Below are positions 32,689 to 44,501 of a stretch of DNA of 64,000 nucleotides, piece by piece. A model generated the notes under the pieces. That model was given only the letters and a program-made list of their open reading frames with translations. It had not been told where the DNA came from and made no database searches. This DNA comes from Histoplasma ohiense (taxonomy: Eukaryota; Ascomycota; Eurotiomycetes; Onygenales; Ajellomycetaceae). Each line of letters begins with the position of its first letter. The stretch's first letter is position 1. The position numbers and the translations under genes were made by a program. The stretch spans positions 6,912,001 to 6,976,000 of the forward strand of contig JAEVHH010000002.1 of the NCBI GenBank assembly GCA_017607445.1, in the 5' to 3' direction.

Positions 32689-35270
32689 ATTTAGTTGTTA
32701 ACCGATTGCACTTTCAAGAAGTACTAGAAGTTCTGTGGATTGCTGGAGGAAAATTAGCAAACGAGATACTTGTTCTGGTTCCCGCAGTTTATCCGTTCGG
32801 TTGATTTGGCGATAATGACAAATATGCAAGCTAGCTAATTGCCAGCCAGTCGGATATTATATTGCTATCTCCCAACTAAGAAAATGGCAAGAGAGAAGTT
32901 GAGTGTGTAGGGTGGTCGTGAGGTATAAGCTGGGGTTATGATGGGCTCTTTGGTACCAGGACGAGTGGAATTTCGAGTACTGCGTCGGATATTGTTCGAC
33001 GATGGTTCGAACGATATCTATCTGATTGCCCACAGCGTAATAGTTAGTATTTTCTGACCGAGTGATATCTTGTGGTGGGAAAGGAAAGGATATATGGCTT
33101 TGACGCCTAAAAGAGGGGTAGTCTGCGGGGCAAGGACTGACTGAATAAGCCACACAGCGATGCAGCAGATTATGGTTGGGACAAGCGGGCGGAGAAGCGA
33201 GATCCCTGGAAATGTGAAGAAGAAGGAAAAAGAAAAAAGGAGGAGACGGATTTGAGGGGGGAAGGGTGTGGTAGAGAGAGCTGACGAAGGGGGGAAGCAA
33301 TAGTGGAGTGAGGGATGGATGGATGGATGGATACGGCTGATCGTCAAACTAGGCAAAAAGGAAACATTTCCCATTAGGTTGATGTATTTTGACGGAGTAC
33401 GTGCTTCCGAAACCGCATATATGTATATTTTTACCCCTATTTTTCAGTAATATCTGTAATCTCTTGGCTTCTTTTATTAATTTTTAATCCATCACATATT
33501 TTTCTCATGCTTAAAATATTTCTTCATATAACGCGGTGCTGGGGGTTCACAGGCGTACAAACAGGAACCGCATGTCAAATTAAAGTTTATCAGCAACCTC
33601 CATTGTTCAGATGAATTAACTAAGAGGTATAATTTTAGCTAAGGTTCAAATCGCCGCAGTAGTAATTTAAAACATGTGAGATCCCATAGCTTGTGTAATA
33701 TTGAAACGCTCAACATAATCTTTCGCAGATTTTTTCTTAACTATCAATTCTATTTATCCGTTTTCATATTGCGTTTGTGAATTTATAATATACGACGGTT
33801 TGTGTAAGTTGTTTTATTTAGATGTTGAGCTTTCCAGAGTTTTTATATTGACAATATTCAAGTTATTTTATTTTTTTTTTCCCACTGAACTTTCAAACGC
33901 GTCCATAGAGCAAGTCTCTGACTGCATATTCAGTTCAATGTTTTCTTCATTCGGGTCATCCCTAATGATCAACCAGGTACGGGCAGGCAGGTTCGCTGTT
34001 ATCGAAGCCCGGCCCTATTTCTAGTTAAACCCCTCGGAGGATGCCTGGGGCCCCAGCCTAAGCATTACATCAGCTGAATAAAGATTACAAACTGGAAAAG
34101 CCAAAAGAGCTGTTTTCTTTATTTATAAAATAAGATTGACTAAATAAGAAACTTCTGTTTTTGAAGAATGAAGTTCTTTAGTTGTAGATGAAATATTGAT
34201 ACATGCTGTGATAAGTTATAGTGTGACTTCTCTATAGAGTCCTCTATGCTTGAAAATTGTTCATAATTCAGAGATCAAATCAAATCTCAAAGTCTTTAAA
34301 TGAAGCCTTTCTTTCCAAAAAAAATTAAAAATAAAAATAAAAATAAAAATACAAATAAAAAAAAAATAACCAAAAAATTAATGGCTTTGTTTTGTTGGCA
34401 TTTCTAATTTTCAAGGCAAGTGACTGAATTGATACTTTGGCTTGCTTTCAAGTTTATATTGATATAAAATTAGTTACGCTTGGACTCGATATGAAGAGAA
34501 ATCAAAGTGGAATATGGTCTTTAAATCTCATCTTGAACCCTTGAAAGATTTAAAGGTTTCAATTTCTTAATTACAAAATCTCTCATCTAGTTAGTTAGTC
34601 AAACCTCGGTATAGTTGTTGAGCCAAAAGGGCGGCTGGTGGTTACATAGTAAGTTAATTTATCTAGCTCGTCAAGATAGCAAACGTCCCACTCTCGAAAC
34701 CCTCGAATCTGAATCACAACTTCAAGAGCCAGGCATTCAGATACGTATTAATAATGCATTCTTGCAGCGTTTTAGATGAGCGCCCTGTGGTCGAGGCATT
34801 AACATTGGAATCTTTTAAAGAAGTCGATAACTTCAGCCCAAACATGTATATTCAATTAAAAGTGAAAGCTGTATGTTATAACTGGAAGCGAAATTTTAGC
34901 CGTCGAATCTTCATATAGAGGATAATTCCGGAAAAAAAAAAAAAAAAAAAAATTCATTTGCTTCCGACTTCAAAATAAGTGATTTTCTCTCGGGGAGGCG
35001 ATCATAGTATGTCAGCCCTAGCTATTCTTAATACTTCATATTTCATCATATAGATCTGGTATAAATTTGATACTCAGCGCAACAGCTCTGTGATGCCAAA
35101 CAAATCACTCAAAATAGTTTCGGATCTCGAGAATATTTACTAATTGGATCTTCCACTTTTGTCTATAGTGAGTTATAGTTGAAAAAAAAAAAGACCTGTT
35201 CTTGATTTGCAGTTCACCAAAATTGAAAGCCTGAGCCGAAATAAGAATCACAGCCCAATGTAACTATGAC
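32689..35270. other. MpkA promoter and AT-rich non-coding tract
   Basis: The first 700 bases upstream of MpkA are mixed composition and contain a pyrimidine-rich leader and a (GGAT)4-5 run near 33313-33331. From about 33400 to 35270 the DNA is strongly AT-rich, with A/T homopolymers (21 A at 34932-34952, A-rich repeats at 34318-34372) and no reading frame above 75 codons. It resembles the AT-rich blocks common in onygenalean genomes, but contains no recognisable transposon protein. Confidence 0.6.
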
Positions 35271-37610
35271 CTATGAGTTATAAAAATTCGATCTAGGAAT
35301 CCGAGGAGTAGATGTCCTGGGCGTTCCAATCATAAAATCAAATTCCGGATCAAGACACAAGTCCCCATCAGTGACGCCACTCCAATCAGTCGAGAAATTT
35401 AATGGCATGGTGATGCCATGGGGATCCCAGCCAACAGCATTCCCGTTGGGCGTTATCTGGATGTGCGGTTGGGTTGCCGTTTCAGGGGGGGCCATTCCCG
35501 ACTCACCACCAACGCCCAACGGATCCGCTTGGTCACCCGTCTCGGTCATCGTATCAGAGCTACTATTGGCTGGCGGCGGGTAATCATCCGTATCCCGGAT
35601 GCGACGAATGATTTTCGTAAAAAGGAGGAAAATCCAGCCGCTCACGGGCCACGTGCTTTGCAGTTCTCGGAGTGCGATCATCGATAGCCGGATTTTCACA
35701 GACCCTAGTTGTTCACGGACTGGGTCTCCAGAACAAATGTGTTGCGCGTGCATGGACATGGCAGCGAACAAAGCAGGAATAACGTGTATAGGACACTGGT
35801 TTATGGCGGATGAAGATAGCACTTCTTCGATGATCCGTACCATTCGATTTGCTGCGTTCATGGCAACCTGGTGAGAGGTGGAGCGAGAGGGTGATGAAGG
35901 GTTTTCGGGTGTTCTTGATCGGTGGGTCAAGATGCGAAACCAGCTGGAAATTCCAGAATAAGGAATGGTTTTATTAGGGCAGAAGACAGACAGGTAGTAC
36001 ACGAAATAATAAAAGTCTTGGGCTCACCAGTGGGCAATGTGGAGCATACCAGTCCATACACATTCTCCGCTCCGCGATAGGTGAAGCTCAGGTGGTAGCC
36101 TCCGCTCCCAGTCTAGAAGCCACTCTTCGCATAATTGGAGCGTATCGGCCTGCGCGGCGAGAGTCTTATCATGCGCATTAAACGATTTATCTATTATCCT
36201 TTCGACGATTTTCGAGAGGTCACTAAGAAATAGAACATATAAGACATCCACTCTCTCTTGGACACCAAATATTTCCGGGTCCCGTGCTGGTTCCTCCTCA
36301 AAATCTGACTCGCAGAGCTGTTCTACATCGCAATCACGAAGGCGGATGTGGACCGGCCTCCCCAACGCTGCAGCTGCGTGTTTGTCTTCAGTAAAAAGCG
36401 ACCACCAGATCTTCTTCCACAGGCGCTGGTCCCTTATACTCATGTCAGAATTGTGCGTATCTCTATGCATCCCAATTGTCAATGCCAGGCTGATGGAGTT
36501 TCCAAGCCAGTGCCATGTATCTTTCTGGTCAGTAGGACTATTCCACCAAAAACTCATTAAGAAAAGGGACTGGCAGATTGTAAGTTTATCTGATTCGTAG
36601 TCCAAATCATATAGAGCCTTTGTTCGTTTGAACAGCGCCAATCTTGCATCATATCTGGACTTAAAACCCGCATCCTTGAGCACTGATACATCACAATGGC
36701 CAGAGCCCATGAACAAGACGGCCTGAAGCAGCAGAAACGATGGAGGGTTGGTCGGGTCAGCGTAGCGGCAAGCGAAATCGCGACGATCCAGAATCGGGTA
36801 ATGTTTATGTACATATTTAAAGTAAACCCGAAATAACTCTCTGCATATCTTGACACTGGGGATGGAGAAAGCATCCTGTCGCTGTAACAAATCCATTGTC
36901 ACGGAATCGCAATTGCGGCCTTGGTAGGAGGGATTCATCCTGGGGTGGAGTGGAAGCAGAACGTGTCGCTTGTGGACTGGCTGACTTTTCTTGCTTGTTT
37001 CCTGGAGCAAGTACGTGAGATTGAAAGTCTCGCCCAAATAAACTACCTGCCCGCCAGGCTTCACCAAACTGGGCCGTTCGGGTGAGCCTCCAGCATTCTC
37101 TAAGACCTGGGCATAGAGCGTCTCTGGACCCTCACTGGCAGATGGGGCCCGGTCGTGTGGGGCTACAAGTTGCAAGCTGGGCCTTTGGGGGAGGGAGTTG
37201 TCTCTAATAAGACAACTCCTGCTGGATGACCCATGGCTGAAGGGAAGGGGTTTGGAATGTATATTGTTAATCCCAGTAGGCGTATCCGAAACAGAGGGAG
37301 GAAGATTAGATGTCACTCGTTTCCTGCCCCGCTTGGACTCGATGAGTCGACATGAGGATCGCGCCTGCTCACAGTTGGTACAGGGAATACCCGAGTCTGC
37401 CGCATTGCATTTGACCCGCCTGGAATGACACCGTTGACAGGCAATAGCACTTCGTTGCCGAGGCTTGCCACTGCGAGTGACACCGTTGCGAGGGGAGCTC
37501 CTGACTTCCATGTCGGATACAGTTCGGGATACCGTCGAAACCGACTGAGGGGACGGGAGCGTTGCTCTGTTAGGCTTTGGGTTGGTGGGCAGATCGCCTG
37601 CTCGATGCAA
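35271..37610 (-). CDS. Zn2Cys6 transcription factor with fungal_trans domain
   Basis: Fungal binuclear-cluster regulator, 751 aa from two exons (37610-36028 and 35943-35271; GTGAGC...CCAG intron, phase 2). The DNA-binding cluster is near residues 58-90: ACQRCHSRRVKC, then CTNCEQARSSC. The six Cys are spaced CX2CX6C...CX2CX6C as expected, followed by basic KRGRKR. The middle homology region (KICRELFRVYFKYVHKHYPI, LTIGMHRDTHNS, IWWSLFTEDKHAAAALGRP) is the PF04082 domain. RLRDCDVEQLCESDFEEE resembles the corresponding part of cutinase/fatty-acid regulators (CTF1/FarA group), which is a hint only. The C-terminus is Pro/Thr-rich. Nearest intact neighbours give no clue to targets. Confidence 0.92.
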
Positions 37611-37947
37611 GCCGCCTTGGATGGTAATAGGCTTTCAATCGTTCATTGCCGTGGCCCCAATCATGTTTGGTGTAGTTAGCTTAGGGAGCACTAATTATTT
37701 TGGGACTAGGGCTTGAAGACCTCGGGAATATAATCACATGGTTAAAGGCCTTGACCTCTCAGCTTCTAATTTGGGGCACGAAAATGCGAAATCACATCTC
37801 CTCCCTTTTACGAGAGACCGGTGCTCCCGGGAAACAGACGAGACTGAGACGGAATATACAGATATCTTGTCGTGGTACATACATACCCAAAGAAGAAGAT
37901 TCCTTCCTTATTGGCTAATATGATCTAGGCAAACTCATCAGCGTTGA
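37611..37947. other. Intergenic region upstream of the Zn2Cys6 gene
   Basis: About 340 bases between the divergent Zn2Cys6 gene and the APH pseudogene. It presumably holds the Zn2Cys6 promoter and the lost 5' end of the pseudogene. Short frames are not convincing. Confidence 0.45.
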
Positions 37948-39608
37948 TAAACTCTTTGATTATACGAATGGGAATTACCTTGTTAATGAGAATTTCCAAT
38001 TTGAACAGCGTTATGTGCTAAGTTCGACCTGGATGCTCTCTGCGATGTCGCTGCCGCGGCAGGCGGCGAAGCATCCCCCATCAAGGCAATTGAAAAGATG
38101 GAAGGAGGTTTCAGCAAAGCCCTGCTGATGAAGAAAGAAAACGGGATGGAGATTATTGCAAAAATCCCGTGTCGCAACTCTGGACCAGCAGTGTACACTA
38201 CCGAATCAGAGGTAGCTGTCATGAAATACGGTATTCGAATTGTCTTGCATTCCACATCGTCCATCAACTTACGCTGCCTCTCGTAGTGATCCAACAGACG
38301 AATGTTCCAGTCCCAGAGGTCTACGCGTGGTCCTCTGATCCCACTGGGTGTGGAATATATTATTATGGGAAGGGCGCCTGGAGTTCCTATTTTCAAGATA
38401 TGGGGCGAGATGTCTCAACCCAGAAAACTGGAGCTCATTAAGCAGCTTAATAAGTTCGAACATGAACTTTCCTCGATCCAGCTCCCCGCGTATGGCAGCC
38501 TCTCTCTCCGGGCTTTCTCTAGGGATATTCCAGGATACAAGTTGCTTGGCTCGGATGCCGACCCCTCAGCATCATACTGCGTGGGCCGCTCAGGAGACAG
38601 ATCATTCATCATGGATGGCTGTCAGGAATGGGACGGCTCCAAATTAGATCCCGGACCATGTGAGTATATTTTGATTGTGCCTTTGGTGTTAGCCTCGCTA
38701 CTAATACATAGCCCCAGGGACTACATTATTCCGCATATTGTATTGCAATTGCAAAGCGGGAGATGTTTCGTATTTCAGGCGGTTCATCAACGCACCCGGG
38801 AACCTTCTACCAGGGCAGTTCTCTGGAGCAAACTAACCTTCTAGAAAGCACCATACGCCTCCTAAAGTTACTGGATTCGCATCCTATTCTCGCACAATCC
38901 GCTAAGCCGGTCATTTGGCATACAGACCTTCATATGGGAAACATTTATGTCTCCCCTGATGAACCATCACAAATTCTTTCGCTCATTGACTGGCAATCAG
39001 TATCAATCATTCCACTATTTCTGCAAGCACGATGGCCTCATTTCCTCGAGCCACCACAAAATTATGCTCGAGTATTTCAAAAGCCGGAGCTTCCTGACGA
39101 TTTCGACAGGCTGGACCGGGAGGAGCAGCAACAAGCTGTAGCTGCAAAGGCATACGAAGTGTCAAACTACCTTGAAAATAGATCGGCCTATACAGCGATA
39201 AGTCTTCCACGCGTTTTCCGGGAACTGTTCAAACGTTGCGGTGAATTTTCAGAAATTGGGGTTATCCCGCTTCGAGCCTGACTTATAGAGATTTTCACGA
39301 ACTGGTATGAACTGGGTTTCACTGGCCATTGCCCATACTCTTTTAGCCAAGAGGAGATAGACGAGCATGATTCCCAGTTCAGGGAGTATGAGGATTGGCA
39401 CAAGGTACATGAGTTAGCGAGGAAATTCTTGGATACTAATGAAGGTGGATGAATACCTCCCGATATGGATATCACGGAGAAACGTCAGCAAAACCAAGAA
39501 CTATTGAACATGTTCATCAACCAGATGGCAGCCGAAAAATCCCCAGAAGAAGCGAGACGGATGTGTCTTTTCGTTGAAAATTGCCACTTCACCAAGAAGA
39601 GTCACTAA
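37948..39608 (+). pseudogene. Broken APH/AIM9-like phosphotransferase gene
   Basis: Degraded member of the aminoglycoside-phosphotransferase-fold family similar to fungal AIM9 (mitochondrial-inheritance) proteins. Segments in order: NGNYLVNENFQFEQRYV, shift near 38020, FDLDALCDVAAAAGGEASP, EKMEGGFSKALLMKKENG, an intron after VMKY (GTATTC...CGTAG), TNVPVPEVYAWSSDPTG, shift near 38350, VEYIIMGRAPGVPIFKIWGE, then a second intron (GTGAG, 38659 on), FRIAYCIAIAKREMFRISGG, HTDLHMGNIYVSP (Brenner catalytic motif HxDxxxxN) and LIDWQSVSI (metal-binding Asp). TGA stops at about 39280-39282 (after PLRA) and 39450-39452 (after TNEGG, where Trp is expected) precede IPPDMDITEKRQQNQELL and EKSPEEARRMC. Catalytic residues survive but the frame does not. 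The 5' start was not found. Confidence 0.82.
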
Positions 39609-40205
39609 GATGGAACGCACAGCGCCGGGTTTTGCTATTCCTGGAGAATTTGTTCGACGGCAGTTGGATGCCTTGGTCTCTCTACTCTGTTAACCACCGT
39701 CGGCTTCACGGCCAGTCGGAAATATACATTCTCCGGTATCAAGAGCCCTAGCAAACCCTCATCGTACTTTATTTATATGTATTCAATACTATAAATCAAG
39801 AGATTGTTATTGGACCCAAAAATGTAATCCAAATGTAAAAAAGCTGATTTATTTGCTTCCCTGTTCAATAAAGGTAAACAGGGGAGAAGGTAGCATACAT
39901 GAAATCAACAAAATTTGCTATCACAACCAGTCATACAACATGATTGCTTAACACTCGTTTGCACCCCAAGGTGGTTTCTCTACACATGGTTTTCCAACTT
40001 CAAGTTAGTTTGCCCAACTTAGATCGAGAATCTCTGTATAGCATCACCAGTTACTATAGTTAGTTAGACTAAATATGCTGACAAAGAAGTATTCTGGCAT
40101 CTGCATTGACTAGCCACTGGTCACTCTCGTCTTCCGCCCCTCCCCCGCTATCGCAACCACCTAACCATGGAATATTAGACCCACCCTACCAACACCACCA
40201 CCATC
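39609..40205. other. Intergenic region before the hexose-phosphate epimerase
   Basis: About 600 bases, AT-rich. Holds the APH pseudogene 3' side and the epimerase promoter. A CACCACCACCATC run directly precedes the epimerase ATG. Nothing else is seen. Confidence 0.5.
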
Positions 40206-41415
40206 ATGGAACGCGCAAATAAACCCACCGCCATTCCTGTCTCCTCGCCTCTTCCGCAGCCCTCAATCTCCGTAGAAGAGGACAAGGTCCAGGCGTCGCT
40301 AGCCTCGGGTGACTCCGTCATCGTCAATCTTTTGGGAGCCACAGTCGTGTCATGGAAACTTGCCAATGGCGACGAGCAGCTATTTCTGAGCGAAAAAGCC
40401 GTTTTGGATGGCTCTAAACCCATCCGTGGGGGTATCCCGTTGGTTTTTCCTGTTCGTGACACCCAGATCTTCAATTCCGCTCACCATTTATTATACATTT
40501 GTATGACTTCAATAGTACAGAGACGCGCTGTCAAGCCAAACGGCACCCCAATTGAATTTGCCAAATTGCTGATTTCCACGCTTTATACAACAAATTATAG
40601 GTTTTCGGCCCCCCGCCTAAGGACCATGCGACTTCCGCGCTTCCCCAGCACGGATTTGCTCGCAACTCATATTGGGAATTTCTGGGGAAATCAACTTCGG
40701 AATCGGAGGGACAGAATGGCGATAGCAGTGTTAAACTTGACTTTGGCTTGTCAGCAGGCATGTTGAGTGATAAATTCAAAAGCGATTGGCCGAATGATTT
40801 TGGACTGGTGTACAGTGTCACGTTGAGCAAGGGCAGTCTGGGAACGTCCCTGCAGGTCCAGAATAAGGGACCACAACCGTTTGAGTTTCAGGTTCTGCTC
40901 CATTCGTACTTCAAGGTTGAGGTATGTTGTGGTCACTCTTTTTTTTTTTTTTTTTTTTACCTCTATCTGCCAAACCTTTAACCTCCCCAGCGTGATCATG
41001 CGAAGCTATTTTGGCTAAAATTGTGCAAAAGGACATCACAAAAGTCCGTATTCTAAACCTCCAATCCAAAACATACGTCGACAAAGTTCTCAACGCATCA
41101 ACCCACGTCGAATCTTCCCCGTCCCTTGCAATCACCCAAGAAACAGATCGGGTCTATCAATCTCTTAACCCAACAGTTCCAATCGTCGTCGCAGACGACG
41201 ACAACAACCCCGTTTTCTCCATCTACCGCGAATCTCTTAACGACATCGTGGTTTGGAACCCCTGGATCGAGAAGGCGAAAGGAATGGCCGATTTCGCCCC
41301 TGATGACGGCTATAAGAATATGATATGTGTTGAGGCGGGTTCTGTGGTGGGGTGGCAGACGTTAGAAGCGGGAGAGTCCTGGGAGTGCGGGCAGACGGTG
41401 AAGAGTAGGCTTTGA
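40206..41415 (+). CDS. Glucose-6-phosphate 1-epimerase (YMR099C-like)
   Basis: Member of the aldose-1-epimerase/galactose mutarotase fold, expected to interconvert alpha and beta anomers of glucose 6-phosphate and related hexose phosphates in the cytosol. Three exons, 40206-40451, 40601-40921 and 41032-41415, give 316 aa, the usual size. Conserved blocks are SVIVNLLGATVVSWK, EQLFLSEKAVLDGSKPIRGG, PLVFPVFGPP spanning the first splice, LPQHGFARNSYWEFLG (catalytic His region), FQVLLHSYFKV and VVWNPWIEKAKGM ... GYKNMICVEAG with the catalytic Glu. Intron 2 contains a run of 20 T and a CTAAAA branch-like site, and its acceptor (gcaaaag) was chosen because it restores VE-DITKV. Confidence 0.93.
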
Positions 41416-42335
41416 GGGTTCATTCCTATAGTGAAATGCGTTCCTGCTTGTGGCGATGAAGTGTGCTGGGGTGGAAAAAATGTCTCAGTGTCTAGGATGG
41501 GAATGATGGGATTGTTTCGGTGAGTTGGGGGTATCCAAAGCGTTAGCGTTGTTCCAAAGGACGCATCTTCGTTATATGTTGGTTCATACGTTGAATATTC
41601 TTTCCGCCGTTAGTCTCTCGGCCACAGTACACCTTCCAGGATTGTTAGTGCTGGAGATGGAAATATTACTAATGAGAATGGATAACGCTGAATAAACTCG
41701 CTGGGTTCGTAAATATTTTATTCAGCTTTTCTTATAAACGGATATTCATAGATATGATTGGTTGTTAGGTAGACGTATATTGAACCTAGATATCTCTAGA
41801 GGGCTGTCGTGTGCTTGCTCGTTTTTAGCTAACTTCTTTCCCTGCTGAGATTTTTGATCGCCATGGTATGTCAATCATATCCCAATCTATACCGATGTGG
41901 TAGCTGGATTCCAGGCTCAAATCAATTTAGCATGTCGTGGGCTGTGAAATCAAGATGGCCATGGACGCTAACTTAGTTTTTTATCGGCATGACCTAATAA
42001 TGACGAAATGGTTTCGATGGTATAGTTAACTAACTAACCAAGTCAGGCAATGTTTATAATGCCGTCGGGTGGCGCTTTTAGCGGAGTATGGCTAGCCTTG
42101 AATTACTCCTGCCTGCGTCTGGGGATAGGCTCATCATCGGCAATGGCGGTGATATTTCTCCGCTTTTATTTTTGCTTTTTTTTTTTTTTTATTCCCCTCT
42201 GTCGCTTATTTAAATCCCTCACAAAAGCAGCAAAGAAATGAGTCACCTAGGTGACTTTCCGTGGCACATGAATACTATTGCCCGACGCTGGCGACTTGGA
42301 TCTTGAAGGATTGGACTGGCATCTCGGTTTTTTGA
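41416..42335. other. Intergenic region between epimerase and MFS transporter
   Basis: About 920 bases with 3' sequence of the epimerase and promoter of the transporter. Contains a T-rich stretch near 42172-42190. No gene is seen. Confidence 0.5.
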
Positions 42336-44501
42336 ATGAGCTCTCTTGAAAGCTTCTCCCCTCATTCTGCTTTACGTGGAAATGTATCGTCGAGTGGAGC
42401 GGGCAACGCTCTCGATAATAGCGATGATGCTACTGCGACGGTTAGAGCTGATGGAGTGAGGCTCCAGGGTGACTTTTACGAAAATAGTGATATCGATTCA
42501 TCGTCTATTTCGTCAAGTTTGAATGGCGATGCCTATGACCCTCACGATCGTCTTCTGGGACAAAGCGGCACCAGTGGACACTTGCCAGCTTCCAATTCCC
42601 CCAGTGGACGGCCACCTTTTGTTGGAGAGCATGATACAAGCGCAGCGAATGTTGTGGAATCAAATGGGTATGAACCAGACGAGGAAAAGCCAGTATCATG
42701 GGCTTCTTTACCAAAGAAAACCCAATTGATCATCCTGACCATTGCTCGATTGTCCGAGCCTTTGACTCAAACTTCCCTCCAAGCGTATATCTTTTACCAA
42801 CTCAAATCCTTTGACCCGTCCCTGCCGGACTCGGCGATATCTGCTCGGGCTGGTTTTCTACAGGGCTGTTCTACTGCAGCACAGTTCGCGACAGCCATGA
42901 TATGGGGCCGGCTTGCGGACACTCATTTTATGGGAAGAAAAAGGGTGCTCGTGGTAGGCCTCTTTGGAACTTCCATTGCATGTGTGGGATTTGGATTTTC
43001 TCAGTCCTTTATTGTTGCTGCAATATTTCGCACCATGGGAGGTGCTCTGAACAGTAATATCGGTGTTATGCGGACTATGATTTCTGAATTTATCGTGGAA
43101 AAAAAGTATGTTCGCTTTCTAGAAAAATGGAACCCGTTTCCGCATTCTGTGCCCGTTCATTTTTGAACTCGTGGTTAATCTCCCCGTCGGAATGCGATGT
43201 GCTATTTATCCTCTAAAGAAAACTCTGGCTAATTGAATGCCAGGTATCAATCTCGGGCCTTCTTACTCCAGCCAATGTGCTTTAATATCGGCGTCATAAT
43301 AGGGCCCATTTTGGGTGGACTTCTCGCTGACCCTCTGACTAGCTATCCGGGTCTGTTCGGCCCACATTCATTTTTTGGCGGCCAAAACGGCGTCTGGTGG
43401 ATGAAGAAATGGCCGTATGCCCTACCAAATGCCATAAGCGCGGTTATTGTCCTGATATCCGCGCTAGCGGTTTTATTTGGGTTAGACGAGGTGGGCTTCA
43501 TCCCAATGCTGGCTGACTCTTTGAAGCCTCTATATCTCCATGGCTGACTTCTCTTCAAGACCCATGAAACAGCCAAGTATCGCAGCGACTGGGGTCGGAA
43601 GATTGGTAAAATGATATGTCGCCACTTTAAGCCTGACCACACTCTACACAACTACCACTCAATCGATGAAACCTACGATATCCCGACAGCAGGAGAATCC
43701 ATCGATCTGGAGAGGAGCGCCCAAGGATCGGTGCCAGCAGGACGAGGAGGGCCAATTCGGATACCTCGGCGGAAACGCATGTCCTTCTCTCAAATCTGGA
43801 CGAAGAATGTCTTGCTCACCCTTCTCACCCAGTTCGTCCTCGCCGTACACCTCAGCGCCTTTAATGCGCTAATCTTTATCTTCTTACCCACCCCTCGTGC
43901 ACCAGAAGGAAGCCGTCGTGGAATTTTCCATTTTGGCGGTGGTCTTGGCATGCCAAGCTCCAAAGTTGGTTTCGCAACCGCCATCATCGGCCTTTTTGGC
44001 CTCCCGTTACAGATATTCGTCTATCCGCGGGTCCACTTCCACCTAGGCACCCTGAAATCGCTGCGTGCATTCATACCGTTTTCCGCTCTTGCCAACTTCT
44101 TGGTTCCGTTCCTAGCTCTCGTACCGAACCAGCCGTATCTCGTCTGGCCGGCTTTGGCAGCGGTTTTCTCTGTTCAGGTCATTTCGAGAACATTCTCGCT
44201 TCCCGCGGCTATTATTCTGGTTAACAATTCGGTTACGGATCCGAGCGTGCTGGGGACTGTGCATGGAGTTGCGCAGAGCGTGACCTCCGCCGCGAGGACG
44301 CTGGGCCCGGTGGTTGGCGGTTGGGGTTTGGGGCTGGCGCTCAAGTATAATATCGTTGGAGCGGTTTGGTGGGCTCTTGCGGTGTTAGTTTTACTAGGAT
44401 GGGGCGTTTCTTGGACCATATTTGAGGACAGTGGGCTTGCCAAAAAAAAGCTCGAACAAAGTCATGAAAGTGAGGGATCCGAGCATCGAACGAGCAGATG
44501 A
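42336..44501 (+). CDS. MFS transporter (YCR023C/ZIF-like subfamily)
   Basis: Membrane transporter of the major facilitator superfamily; substrate unknown. Three exons, 42336-43105, 43244-43490 and 43560-44501, give 652 aa. The first 120 residues are hydrophilic and Ser-rich, predicted cytosolic. TM1 begins at LIILTIARLSEPL; the loop 2-3 MFS signature is WGRLADTHFMGRKRVL; TM4 follows at FRTMGGALNSNIGVMRTM; NIGVIIGPILGGLLADP is typical of TM5. A long central cytosolic loop (HETAKYRSDWGRKIGK to RIPRRKRMSF) separates the halves, and the last TM is VGAVWWALAVLVLLGWG. Each junction restores family sequence (EKK-YQSRAF, LDE-THETAKYR). Related proteins are annotated as multidrug or zinc-induced-facilitator-like carriers. 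No damage is seen, unlike the 4 kb MFS gene. Confidence 0.92.

Noticed and set aside
33640..33670. Possible tRNA B-box (ggttcaaatcgccgc)
   Set aside because: No matching A-box, acceptor stem or cloverleaf could be drawn; no tRNA gene was found in the window.
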